DNA of 22,861 bases from Spirochaetaceae bacterium (GCA_031290855.1 JAISLM010000064.1:1-22861), one strand, 5' to 3'; positions 7,189-14,100 are shown, counted from the stretch's first letter. The notes: a model not told the origin generated them from the letters alone. A program made the numbers and translations.

Positions 7189-8092
7189 CCGCCGCCGTCA
7201 CCACCTGCCGGAATGGAGAGACCCGCACGTCGCCTGCCGCGAATATGCCGGGCGCCGCCGTCGCCATGCGCTGATCCGTTACGATGAAGCCCGCCGCGTC
7301 AAGGACAGGCCGCACGGCAAGCGCGGCGGAGGCGGCAAGCTCGCTGCGTGGCCTTATCCCCGCGAAGATAAAGACCGCGTCCGCGCTTTCCTCGCTCGTT
7401 TTGCCGCTTTGCGTGTCCTGAAGCACGACCGATTCGACTTTTTCAGAGCCCCTTATCTCTATTAGCGCCGTGTTGAAGCGCACCTTTACCGCCCGGGTTT
7501 TCAGTACGCGGTCCGCGACCGCCGCCTGCGCCCTGAAAGCGCCGCGCCTGTGTACCAGTTGAATGTCCGATCCGATCCGGGCCAGGAAACGCGCCTCGTC
7601 ACAGGCCGCGTCCCCGCCGCCCACGACAAAAATCTTTTTGTTCCTGAAAAAGGGGCCGTCGCAGGCCGCGCAGTACGAAACGCCGCAGCCGTACAGATCC
7701 GCCTCGCCCGGTACGCCAAGCCTTTTCCTGTCCGCGCCCGCCGCGATTATTAGCGCCCCGGCCCTTATCCCCCCGTCAGGGGCCGCCGGCCATCCGTAGT
7801 CGTCAAAGCCAAGTACAAAGCCGCCCGTCCCGTCTTCGGCAAGGCTCCGCACCTTTCCCGCAATGAATTCCGCGCCCGCCTCCGCCGCCTGCTCCCGCAT
7901 CGTTTCGGCAAGCGCCGCCCCCCTGTCCGCCCGGCAGCCGGGGTAGTTCTCCAGCCTGTCTATGTTGAGCATTTCTCCGCCCGCCGACGCCATCTCCGCC
8001 ACAAGCACGCGGCAAGCGCCCCGCGCCCCGTACTGGGCGGCGCAGAGACCCGCCGGCCCCGCCCCCACAACGAGTAAATCAACTGTTCTCAT
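7121..8092 (-). CDS. trxB: Thioredoxin reductase (NADPH, FAD)
   Basis: A 323-residue low-molecular-weight thioredoxin reductase. It has the FAD dinucleotide motif G-A-G-P-A-G (10-15), the redox-active CAAC pair (Cys141, Cys144) in S-Y-C-A-A-C-D-G, the NADPH motif G-G-G-D-A-A (158-163), and the C-terminal F-A-A-G-D-V FAD signature. It transfers electrons from NADPH to thioredoxin in the cytoplasm. The length is normal. ATG 8092 is preceded by GGAAG at short spacing. It is the first gene of the minus-strand run and its end overlaps the GH3 gene, which suggests coupling although no functional link between the two is obvious. No clear sigma70 promoter was found upstream. Confidence 0.93.
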   Translation of the reverse strand: MRTVDLLVVGAGPAGLCAAQYGARGACRVLVAEMASAGGEMLNIDRLENYPGCRADRGAALAETMREQAAEAGAEFIAGKVRSLAEDGTGGFVLGFDDYGWPAAPDGGIRAGALIIAAGADRKRLGVPGEADLYGCGVSYCAACDGPFFRNKKIFVVGGGDAACDEARFLARIGSDIQLVHRRGAFRAQAAVADRVLKTRAVKVRFNTALIEIRGSEKVESVVLQDTQSGKTSEESADAVFIFAGIRPRSELAASAALAVRPVLDAAGFIVTDQRMATAAPGIFAAGDVRVSPFRQVVTAAGDGAIAAHSAAEYLEGGGRGGR

Positions 8093-8262
8093 GCTTCCAT
8101 TTTAGCGGATGCCGCCCCGCCCCGCCAGTGGTTTACCGCATTGCGTCCGGGCGATAGAACCGCTCGGGCTCACGGGGATGTCGCCGGCCGCAGAGCGGAG
8201 AAGAGCTTCATTTTTTGTGTTGACAAAAGGGCGCGGTATAAAGGAATTGCAGTGGCGTCAAT

Positions 8263-8412
8263 GGTAACGCAGGGACGCCATACGCCGAATTTGCTGGCGA
8301 CGGGTAAGGCCGGTACGCTACATATAGTGCCGGGGTCAGACCCCGTAACAGGTGTAAGCGACTCCGGTTGGCCTTCGCCGGGTAACGCAGGGGCGCCAGG
8401 CGCCGAATTTGC
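8263..8412 (+). repeat. 32-base direct repeat containing the GGCGCC palindrome
   Basis: Bases 8263-8294 and 8381-8412 match at 29 of 32 positions, 118 bases apart. Both begin GGTAACGCAGGG and end CGCCGAATTTGC. The second contains the exact 13-base palindrome GGCGCCAGGCGCC (8392-8404); in the first it is degenerate (GACGCCATACGCC). The flank partly matches the copy at 1673-1685. Confidence 0.8.
8331..8345. repeat. REP-like palindrome CGGGGTCAGACCCCG
   Basis: A seven-base-pair perfect inverted repeat around one base, lying between the two copies of the 32-base direct repeat. The core GGGGTCAGACCCC resembles short REP-type palindromes I recall from several bacterial phyla, some associated with REP-type transposases. 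No transposase is present here. Confidence 0.55.
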
Positions 8413-8557
8413 GGGGGGCGGACAGCCGCGTGCCGCTGAAAAAGAACATGGCGGCCTGGACGGGGCGGTGCGGCCGGCAGTTTGTTGCGCTTGGCGCGTA
8501 AAGCCTTCAAAAACCGGCTTTCATCCGATTTTTTTACCATGCAAACCGCGTAATAGG

Positions 8558-8577
8558 CCCGATAATCGGGATTTTTT
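8558..8577 (+). terminator. Possible intrinsic terminator in the intergenic region
   Basis: CCCGA (8558-8562), a three-base loop and TCGGG (8566-8570) are followed by A and six T. The stem is short but the T tract is good. There is no confident plus-strand gene upstream, so it may end readthrough or an unseen small RNA, or be fortuitous. Confidence 0.4.
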
Positions 8578-8940
8578 GCGGCACCAGGCGCAAAAATCCA
8601 CAAGCGCACCAGGCTGCCAGCGAAGCCGGAGGACACGGCTTGGCAGAAGCGTCCGAACAAGAAACGGAAGATAGCCTTTGTCCCCGGGATAGGAGGGGGG
8701 ATTAGGTGGAGCGGGCGGTCCGAGGAATATGTGCCGGTTAACAGCCGCGTGGTGCGGGACGGGAGGGGGAGCATTATGCGCTTGTCACCACGGACACGGA
8801 AAAGACGGGGCGGCGAATCATTGGCTTATGGGATACGGCCCGGGATAGAGGATGACTACCGGCGGCTTAAGGATTTCTGGCGACTGGAGGATTCTACGCT
8901 GTGTTTCATGTTCCGAATTGAAGTTACTTAAATTATGGTG

Positions 8941-8970
8941 TTGACACAATAAAACGACCTGTGTTAATAT
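8941..8970 (+). promoter_or_regulatory. Sigma70-type promoter of the four-gene lipoprotein operon
   Basis: A perfect -35 TTGACA (8941-8946) and a -10 TAATAT (8965-8970) are 18 bases apart in AT-rich DNA that contrasts with the GC-rich surroundings. The expected start is near 8977, about 20 bases before ATG 8998. AAAGGGA (8984-8990) provides the ribosome site. Confidence 0.85.
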
Positions 8971-8997
8971 CATAAATGTGTTTAAAGGGATTCAATA

Positions 8998-10455
8998 ATG
9001 AAACAAACACAAAATGTGTGGTATTTAAAAAATGTTTTAAGGCTGACGGGCGCGGCGCCGGTATGCGTCGCGCTTTTGCTGGCGTCCTGCGCGACCAAAC
9101 CGAACGTTTACAAGAATATTGACGGCGAGGTGGACGCCGCCGCGTTTGACAAGGCGATTGCGGAGATAGAGGCGTCGGAGGCCGTGCCGGAGGGCAAGAA
9201 AGCGCCAAAAAATCCTGTTTATGGCGAGAAAAACACGATTCTGCTGAGCCTGGACAAAGGTATTCTTGAGCATTACGCGGGCCGGTACGAGGCGTCTTAC
9301 AAGGACCTGACCGATGCGGAGCGGAAGATCGAGGAGGCCTACACGAAGAGCCTTTCGCAGGATATTTCGTCTTACGTGGCAAACGATAATACGAAGGATT
9401 ATGCCGGCGAAGATTACGAGGACGTTTACGTCAACATATTCAACGCCCTGAACGCCTATCATCTTAACAACGGGCAGGCTCTCGCGCTGATAAACGATTT
9501 GACGGCGCAGGGCGGCGAATTGCAGGTGCTGGCGGACAAGTACGCGGAGGATAATTCGAAGGTAAAGGAATTTCTGGGAAGCACGCTGAAGGTGGCGGGT
9601 ACGGTTTTTTCGATCGGTACCGTCGAATGGCCGGCTGTAGCGGACGTTACGTTCACGAACTCCGCGCTGGCGCGTTATCTTGCGGCGGTGTTCTATCTGG
9701 CGGACGGCAACAAGGACTCGGCGCGCTACAACCTTTTTGAACTGCAAAACGCCTTCACCACGCCCGTGTACGAGGGGTTTGGCGTTCCCGCGTCCCTTGC
9801 GGTGACGGGGGAGCGCGGCAGCGAGACGGGGCCGATCCTAGACATACCGGCAGGCAAGGGCCAGTTGAACGTTCTTGCGTTTTCCGGTCTTTCGCCGATC
9901 AAGGTCGAGAAGGTCGAAAATATCCTGCTTCCATTTTTGCAGACAGTCACTCTAAAGACGGGCAAAGTCAAGGTCCCCGATCTGCGGGAACGCCCGTCCG
10001 CGATAAGCTCCGTCAGCGTTTCCGTGCAGGGAGGGCCTTCGTTTGACCTCGAACTGCTGGAAAACATCGGCGCCGTCCTTACGGACACGTTCAAAGGTCA
10101 TCAGTCGTCGGTTTACCTGAAAACGTTTACCCGTGTTCTGGCGAAGTATATCGTGGCGGACATTGCCGCGACAAAGGCGGTAAAGGAGGCTGTCGATAAC
10201 GGGAAGAATCAGCTCCTTGCCATCTCCGCCGGGGCCGGTATAGCCCTCTTCGCCAAGAAAGGGCTCGACGCGACAGAGGCCGCCGATATCCGCTCGGCCC
10301 GCTACCTGCCGGCAAAGGCCTATGTCGGGGCGGTGAATCTGGATCCGGGCAACTACACGATAAGCGTGAACTATGCGGGAGGCACGAGCTCTACGCATAA
10401 TGTCGCGATAAAGCCGGGCGCGATAAGCCTCGTCGAGGCAGTCTGCCTGAAATAA
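8998..10455 (+). CDS. COG3014-type lipoprotein, first gene of the envelope operon
   Basis: A 485-residue exported lipoprotein. After a hydrophobic segment comes the lipobox L-A-S-C (Cys34), so it is lipidated after signal peptidase II cleavage. The first half is helical and TPR-like: helices around Y-A-G-R-Y-E-A-S-Y-K-D-L and N-A-L-N-A-Y-H-L-N-N-G-Q-A-L-A-L-I-N-D-L, plus A-R-Y-L-A-A-V-F-Y-L. The second half is richer in beta strands and contains a hydrophobic A-G-I-A-L-F stretch. The layout resembles the COG3014 proteins found in gamma-proteobacteria next to LpoB and LPP20-like genes; that resemblance rests on my recollection of gene order as well as sequence. The biochemical role is not established. 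It starts at ATG 8998 with a good ribosome site and promoter. Confidence 0.8.
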   Translation: MKQTQNVWYLKNVLRLTGAAPVCVALLLASCATKPNVYKNIDGEVDAAAFDKAIAEIEASEAVPEGKKAPKNPVYGEKNTILLSLDKGILEHYAGRYEASYKDLTDAERKIEEAYTKSLSQDISSYVANDNTKDYAGEDYEDVYVNIFNALNAYHLNNGQALALINDLTAQGGELQVLADKYAEDNSKVKEFLGSTLKVAGTVFSIGTVEWPAVADVTFTNSALARYLAAVFYLADGNKDSARYNLFELQNAFTTPVYEGFGVPASLAVTGERGSETGPILDIPAGKGQLNVLAFSGLSPIKVEKVENILLPFLQTVTLKTGKVKVPDLRERPSAISSVSVSVQGGPSFDLELLENIGAVLTDTFKGHQSSVYLKTFTRVLAKYIVADIAATKAVKEAVDNGKNQLLAISAGAGIALFAKKGLDATEAADIRSARYLPAKAYVGAVNLDPGNYTISVNYAGGTSSTHNVAIKPGAISLVEAVCLK

Positions 10456-10468
10456 TCTTTCAGTTTAC

Positions 10469-10494
10469 GAAAAGCGGGCGCTCGCTCGCTTTTC
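10469..10494 (+). other. Intercistronic hairpin between the first and second lipoprotein genes
   Basis: GAAAAGCG (10469-10476) pairs with CGCTTTTC (10487-10494) around a ten-base loop. No T tract follows and the next ribosome site GAGGG begins 11 bases on. It is more likely an RNA stability or processing element than a terminator. Confidence 0.55.
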
Positions 10495-10514
10495 CATCAA
10501 TTTTTGAGGGTTTT

Positions 10515-11123
10515 ATGGGAAAAATCATACGTTTATTTATGTTGGCGGCCCTTTGTTTCGGGGCGCTGGGCTGCGCCTCCGGGCCGCAGACCACGAGGGT
10601 CAGTTCGGATACGTTAACCGATCTGACCGGTTACTGGAACGGCACCGATGTCGACATCGTCTGCCGCGACCTTATCAACAAGTTCGTCGAATCGCCGCGC
10701 ATCGCCCAGTTTACGGCGCAGAACAATCGGCTGCCTGTGATCCGCGTCGGTAATTTCAAGAACGCGAGCAGCGAGCCTATCGACACGAGCATCGTTTCCA
10801 AGCGGATGCAGGTGGCGATCCTTAACAGCGGCAAGGCCGAATTTGTCGCCGATTCCGCTGTGTCCGAGGAACTTCGCGCCGAAGCCGCCGAACAGCAGGA
10901 CTGGGCTTCCGAAGACTCGGCGGCGGCGCTGGCGGACGAGACGGGCGCGGACTTCCTTTTGACAGGCGCCGTCAAAACGATAATTCAGACTTCGGGAAAC
11001 CAGCAGGTGCGGGAGTATGACGTTACCGCCGACGTTACGGACATAAGCACCCACAGGATAATCTGGAGCGATGAAAACAACGAGATAAAAAAGATTGTTA
11101 AGAAGCAAAAAACCAAACTGTAA
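10515..11123 (+). CDS. lpoB: LpoB-like lipoprotein (peptidoglycan synthase activator family)
   Basis: A 202-residue lipoprotein with signal peptide and lipobox A-L-G-C (Cys20). The mature part matches the LpoB/YcfM pattern: D-L-T-G-Y-W-N-x-x-D, a helix ending in F-V-E-S-P-R-I, L-P-V-I-R-V-G-N-F-K-N-A-S-S-E-P-I-D-T, M-Q-V-A-I-L-N-S-G-K-A-E-F-V, then A-L-A-D-E-T-G-A-D-F-L-L-T-G-A-V-K. In E. coli LpoB sits in the outer membrane and activates the PBP1b synthase; whether the spirochaetal protein does so is not shown. The long disordered linker of E. coli LpoB is absent here, so the reach across the periplasm would be short. ATG 10515 is preceded by GAGGG. It ends ten bases before the next gene. 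Confidence 0.85.
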   Translation: MGKIIRLFMLAALCFGALGCASGPQTTRVSSDTLTDLTGYWNGTDVDIVCRDLINKFVESPRIAQFTAQNNRLPVIRVGNFKNASSEPIDTSIVSKRMQVAILNSGKAEFVADSAVSEELRAEAAEQQDWASEDSAAALADETGADFLLTGAVKTIIQTSGNQQVREYDVTADVTDISTHRIIWSDENNEIKKIVKKQKTKL

Positions 11124-11132
11124 GGTAGAAAA

Positions 11133-12155
11133 ATGCTGTTAAAAACCATTTCCGTCCCGGCGTCCGTTTTACTTCTCTGCCTGTCCGGAGCGCTTTACGC
11201 GCAAACGGATGCCCCGCTCTGGGTCCTCGACAAGAACAAGGTTTTCGGCGAGAAGGACTGGGTATGCGTCGTGGAACAGGCGTCTTCCAAATCCGAGGCG
11301 CAGAGCGCCGCCGCCGCGTCTTTGGCGCGTGTTTTCAAGATGGACGTGAAAAGCGTCACAAACGCGATGCAAAACTTTTCGACGGCGGGCGGACAGTTTG
11401 CGCGGGACAGAAGTCTAAGTCAGCAGGTGGACACGAGTTCGGACGTAGCGGGCCTTATCGGCGTAAAAGGCGATTTCTGGGAAGCGCCGGACGGAAGCTG
11501 GTACGCGACGGCGCGGATCAACCGGCATGAGGGCGCGGCGACGTATTCGTCAATAATAGGCCGGAACAGCGCCGCGATAGAAACCCTGCTGGAAGACGCC
11601 GCCGGCGATCCGGGAACGTTCCGCGCTTACGGGGCGCTCGCGTTCGCGTACGAGCTGGCGATGCTTAACGACAACTACCTGAACCTGCTTTCAGTGCTGG
11701 ACAGCGGGGCGCGGCAGGCGCTCAAAACCTCTTACGGAAACGCGGCCTCCGTAAGGATCCTTATGCAAAATGCCGCCGCCGGGATAGTGATCGCGGTGGA
11801 GGTGGCGGGCGACGAGGCGGGCAACATAAGGGCGGCTTTCGCAAGCGTGTTCGACAAACGGAAGTTTAAGACGGGCCGGGCGGGAGCGGACGCGAGGTAC
11901 ACGCTGAGCGCCGAATTCACTCTGTCCGAGGAAGAATCGCCGGGGAAAACGAGCCGAGTCCGTTACCTTTTGAACGCGGCCCTGCGGGACTACAACGGCG
12001 AAGAGCTTTTGTCGTTCACGGAAAACAAGCGCGTTACAAGCACCACGCGGTCGCAGGCGGTCGCCAACGCCGTGCGCGACGCCGAAAAGGCGATAGGGGA
12101 TACCGGGTTTGCGAAAAATTTCGACAGGTATCTTGCTTCTTTGTTGGGTAAATGA
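11133..12155 (+). CDS. LPP20-family-like exported protein
   Basis: A 340-residue protein with an N-terminal signal peptide ending near A-L-Y-A. No lipobox lies at the cleavage site, so it is probably a soluble periplasmic protein, unlike its neighbours. The start of the mature part, A-P-L-W-V-L-D-K, followed by A-x-S-K-S-E-A-Q-S-A-A-A-A-S-L-A-R-V-F, matches the LPP20/FlgT-N-like pattern: a P-x-W-V motif, then a helix rich in alanine. The middle (D-G-S-W-Y-A-T-A-R-I-N-R) also fits. The C-terminal half (about 190-340) has its own alpha/beta segment ending in helices with T-x-S-Q-A-V-A-N-A-V-R-D-A-E-K-A-I. No catalytic motif is seen. The ribosome site is weak, consistent with coupling to the gene ten bases upstream. 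Confidence 0.7.
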   Translation: MLLKTISVPASVLLLCLSGALYAQTDAPLWVLDKNKVFGEKDWVCVVEQASSKSEAQSAAAASLARVFKMDVKSVTNAMQNFSTAGGQFARDRSLSQQVDTSSDVAGLIGVKGDFWEAPDGSWYATARINRHEGAATYSSIIGRNSAAIETLLEDAAGDPGTFRAYGALAFAYELAMLNDNYLNLLSVLDSGARQALKTSYGNAASVRILMQNAAAGIVIAVEVAGDEAGNIRAAFASVFDKRKFKTGRAGADARYTLSAEFTLSEEESPGKTSRVRYLLNAALRDYNGEELLSFTENKRVTSTTRSQAVANAVRDAEKAIGDTGFAKNFDRYLASLLGK

Positions 12156-12181
12156 AAGATGACACATCTTTTGTTTATAAA

Positions 12182-12264
12182 AAGTTTCCCGTATGGGAAA
12201 CTTAAAAATTATTGGGGCGCGGAAGACGCCCCGGTTTGGCGCGTCAGTTTGACGGGCGCGCCAA
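12182..12264 (+). promoter_or_regulatory. Three consecutive RNA hairpins before the fourth operon gene
   Basis: Hairpin one: AAGTTTCCC (12182-12190), loop GTAT, GGGAAACTT (12195-12203). Hairpin two: GGGGCG (12214-12219) with CGCCCC (12227-12232). Hairpin three: TTGGCG plus CGTCA (12236-12246) with TGACG (12250-12254) and CGCCAA (12259-12264), with a four-base bulge. None has a following T tract. The ribosome site GGAGG (12277-12281) begins 12 bases past the third stem, leaving the last gene independently translatable. Confidence 0.65.
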
Positions 12265-12287
12265 GCGCTTATTCTTGGAGGATAAAA

Positions 12288-12971
12288 ATGAAATCAGTAA
12301 AAAAGACCTTGCCGTTTATAGCCGCGCTTTGCGCGTCGGCGGCAATCCTTGCAGGCTGCGCGTCAGCGCCAAAGACCCCGGCTGCCGCGGCCGCCGAGGT
12401 CAAACCGACGCAAAAAACAATCGTGATTGACGACAAGGGCGCGACCTTCGGAATTCCGACGCCCGAATGGGTGACGGCTTACATAATGAGCGGCAATCTT
12501 GGTGTCGAAAAACTGCCGCTTTACAAGGACAAGTATTGCTTTGTCGTAAATTATGACGATACGAGCAAGGATTACGCGATCGCGTGGGTTCAGAACGCGA
12601 GTGGTCCGCAGCAGATCGCGCAAAAAGTTTCTACGACGGTAGCGTCAAGCGCGTCGAACGCCTTGTCCGGCGAAAAGGGAACCGGAGTCGAGTCTAACCT
12701 GAATGCGGCAACCGAGCAGTTGAGCAACGCGGCGTTTAATGGCGCGACAAGGGAAGCCGACTGGTGGCAGATCGTAAAGAATTCCGATACCGGGAAGGAA
12801 GAATGCCGCGCCTTCGCGCTGTGGCTAATAAACAAGAAACAACTTGACGAACAGGTCGCCGCGAACCTTCAGAACATTGTCGACAACAATTCCGCTATGT
12901 CGGCGGCGGAACGCGCGATCTATGCTGATCTTATCGCCCAAATCCGCGAAAGCGGCGGTATCAACAGTTGA
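12288..12971 (+). CDS. Lipoprotein with EWV motif, last gene of the envelope operon
   Basis: A 227-residue lipoprotein. The start is ATG 12288, six bases after GGAGG; the frame is open to the previous gene but those codons run through the hairpins. The signal segment ends at lipobox L-A-G-C, followed by an Ala/Pro linker. The mature part begins I-P-T-P-E-W-V, reminiscent of the P-x-W-V start in LPP20-like proteins, then K-L-P-L-Y-K-D-K-Y-C-F-V-V-N, an alanine- and serine-rich helical centre (about 120-160), D-W-W-Q-I-V and a C-terminal helix. It may be a divergent relative of the gene before it. A second pair of cysteines (in Y-C-F and E-E-C-R-A) could form a disulfide. No known function; an envelope role is inferred from export and operon context. 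Confidence 0.75.
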   Translation: MKSVKKTLPFIAALCASAAILAGCASAPKTPAAAAAEVKPTQKTIVIDDKGATFGIPTPEWVTAYIMSGNLGVEKLPLYKDKYCFVVNYDDTSKDYAIAWVQNASGPQQIAQKVSTTVASSASNALSGEKGTGVESNLNAATEQLSNAAFNGATREADWWQIVKNSDTGKEECRAFALWLINKKQLDEQVAANLQNIVDNNSAMSAAERAIYADLIAQIRESGGINS

Positions 12972-13037
12972 AATACGGCCTCTGGGAAACCTAAGTTTTC
13001 CGGAAAGACCTTGCTTGTCTTTTAATCTGTTCCCCTG

Positions 13038-13068
13038 TCTCCTAAAACGTTGTTTTAGGAGATTTTTT
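13038..13068 (+). terminator. Strong intrinsic terminator of the lipoprotein operon
   Basis: TCTCCTAAAAC (13038-13048) and GTTTTAGGAGA (13052-13062) form a perfect 11-base-pair stem with a three-base loop, followed by six T (13063-13068). It lies 67 bases after the last stop codon. Confidence 0.95.
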
Positions 13069-13120
13069 CCCTTTGGGTTGATATCCCGCGGCTCCGCGGC
13101 GGGGAGCTTCATTCGCAAGG

Positions 13121-13196
13121 TCTGGTTTAATACCCTGCGGGGCGGTGTTGCGGCTCAAGTAAGGCAACGCCTGCAAAGATTTGGTATTAAACCGGA
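13121..13196. repeat. Long-span inverted repeat, possible structured RNA or MITE-like element
   Basis: TCTGGTTTAATACC (13121-13134) faces GGTATTAAACCGGA (13183-13196); 13 of 14 positions pair. Inside, GTGTTGC (13146-13152) can pair with GCAACGC nearby using one wobble, so the 76 bases can fold into a long interrupted hairpin. It lies in the 13069-13344 gap, which contains no convincing gene. Confidence 0.5.
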
Positions 13197-13231
13197 CGAT
13201 AGAGGCTTTCCCAAAACTTCAGTTTTTGTGA

Positions 13232-13316
13232 GACAGGCTTTGCCTGTCCGGCTGTCCTGGATTTAGTTGACCAAACCCGCCGCAAGCGACATTATAGGAG
13301 AGGCGGGCTTTGCCCG
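13232..13316. repeat. Two REP-like hairpins sharing a GGCTTTGCC core
   Basis: GACAGGC-TTT-GCCTGTC (13232-13248) and CGGGC-TTT-GCCCG (13304-13316) are perfect hairpins with the same loop and core. They sit between the operon terminator and the cyclase gene. The second is 15 bases upstream of the cyclase ribosome site and could affect its mRNA leader. Confidence 0.55.
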
Positions 13317-13344
13317 GAATATCAACATGGCGGAGGAAATGAAC

Positions 13345-14100
13345 ATGGGTGATAAAGGAAAGCATGAACTTTGGGAACTGCTTGACGGCTTAAAGAGTCG
13401 TTACAATTGGGTGGATCTTAGCTTCGAGCTCAGTCCGCAGACACCGCACTGGCAGGGTTTCAGCCCTATGGACGTAAAGCCGCTTTACACATTCGAGAAC
13501 ACGGACGGAGTGTTCTGCGCGAATCAGTACACCTTGTCGGGGCAGTACGGCACACACATAGACTTCCCTGGGCACTTCGATCCGAAGGGGCGGCTCGCGC
13601 ACGAATACGGCGTCAGGGACATGGCGTACCCGCTCGTCGTGATCGACAAGTCCGCCGAGGTCAGGGCGAATCCCGACTATGAGCTTAGCAGGGCAGATGT
13701 TCTTGAATTCGAGAAAGTAAACGGTCCGGTACCGGCAGGTTCATTCGCCGTGTTTCGCAGCGATTGGTCCATGCGTAAGGCGGAAGAGTACGAGAACAAG
13801 GACGCGGAAGGTCACGCCCACTTTCCCGGCTGGAACATCGAGGCCCTGAAATACCTGGTCGAGGAGCGGAATGTCGCGGTGATAGGGCACGAAACGCCCG
13901 ACACCGACTCGGCCCGTAGCGGCGACGCGCTTGGGATGGTAGGCGAGGACTATGTGCTGAAACAGGGAAGGCTGAACGTCGAGTTACTGAGGGGCCTTGA
14001 CCGGGTTCCCGCTGTCGGCGCGCTCGCGTTTATCACCTTTCCAAACTTAAAGGACGGCGTCGGTTTTTCAAGCCGCGTCTTCGCCATTGCCCCCAAATAG
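13345..14100 (+). CDS. Cyclase-family metal-dependent hydrolase (kynurenine formamidase-like)
   Basis: A 251-residue protein of the KynB/isatin-hydrolase (cyclase) family. It opens with W-V-D-L-S-F-E-L-S-P-Q-T-P-H-W, typical of the family. The metal motif reads G-Q-Y-G-T-H-I-D-F-P-G-H-F; the usual form is H-x-G-T-H-x-D-x-P-x-H, so the first histidine ligand is replaced by glutamine. The later F-P-G-W-N-x-E-A-L-x-Y-L and I-G-H-E-T-P-D-T-D segments match the second half of the active site. Such enzymes hydrolyse amides or cyclic amides in the cytoplasm; the substrate here is unknown. ATG 13345 is chosen because GGAGG (13332-13336) lies eight bases before it; upstream ATGs at 13327 and 13339 fit worse. 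It is a single-gene unit with its own terminator. Confidence 0.85.
   Translation: MGDKGKHELWELLDGLKSRYNWVDLSFELSPQTPHWQGFSPMDVKPLYTFENTDGVFCANQYTLSGQYGTHIDFPGHFDPKGRLAHEYGVRDMAYPLVVIDKSAEVRANPDYELSRADVLEFEKVNGPVPAGSFAVFRSDWSMRKAEEYENKDAEGHAHFPGWNIEALKYLVEERNVAVIGHETPDTDSARSGDALGMVGEDYVLKQGRLNVELLRGLDRVPAVGALAFITFPNLKDGVGFSSRVFAIAPK

Larger units (their letters stand above)
8093..8940. other. Long intergenic region without a convincing gene
   Basis: About 850 bases between the divergent trxB operon and the lipoprotein operon. Open frames exist on both strands because the DNA is GC-rich, but their translations are rich in Arg, Pro, Gly and Ala with no recognisable motif. What can be seen: a 32-base direct repeat, a GGGGTC palindrome, and terminator-like hairpins near 8515-8577. 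The right end (8800-8935) has one open frame (8731-8931) with no ribosome site or family resemblance. It looks like decayed or repeat-derived DNA. Confidence 0.5.

Noticed and set aside
8220..8242. TTGACA and TATAAA pair resembling a promoter
   Set aside because: The spacing is only 11 bases, far from the 16-18 needed, and no gene follows.
8141..8674. Plus-strand open frame of 177 codons in the intergenic gap
   Set aside because: It runs through the direct repeats and the GGGGTC palindrome, its composition is Arg/Gly/Ala/Pro-rich, and it has no ribosome site or recognisable motif.
8208..8774. Minus-strand open frame of 188 codons in the same gap
   Set aside because: It overlaps the previous frame on the other strand, has low-complexity Arg/Pro-rich translation and no family resemblance; long stop-free frames are expected in GC-rich noncoding DNA.
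12159..12287. Upstream extension of the fourth operon gene
   Set aside because: The added 43 codons cross three hairpins and precede a textbook ribosome site and signal peptide at ATG 12288.
13267..13344. Upstream extension of the cyclase gene
   Set aside because: The sequence passes through a REP-like hairpin, and the only good ribosome site serves ATG 13345.
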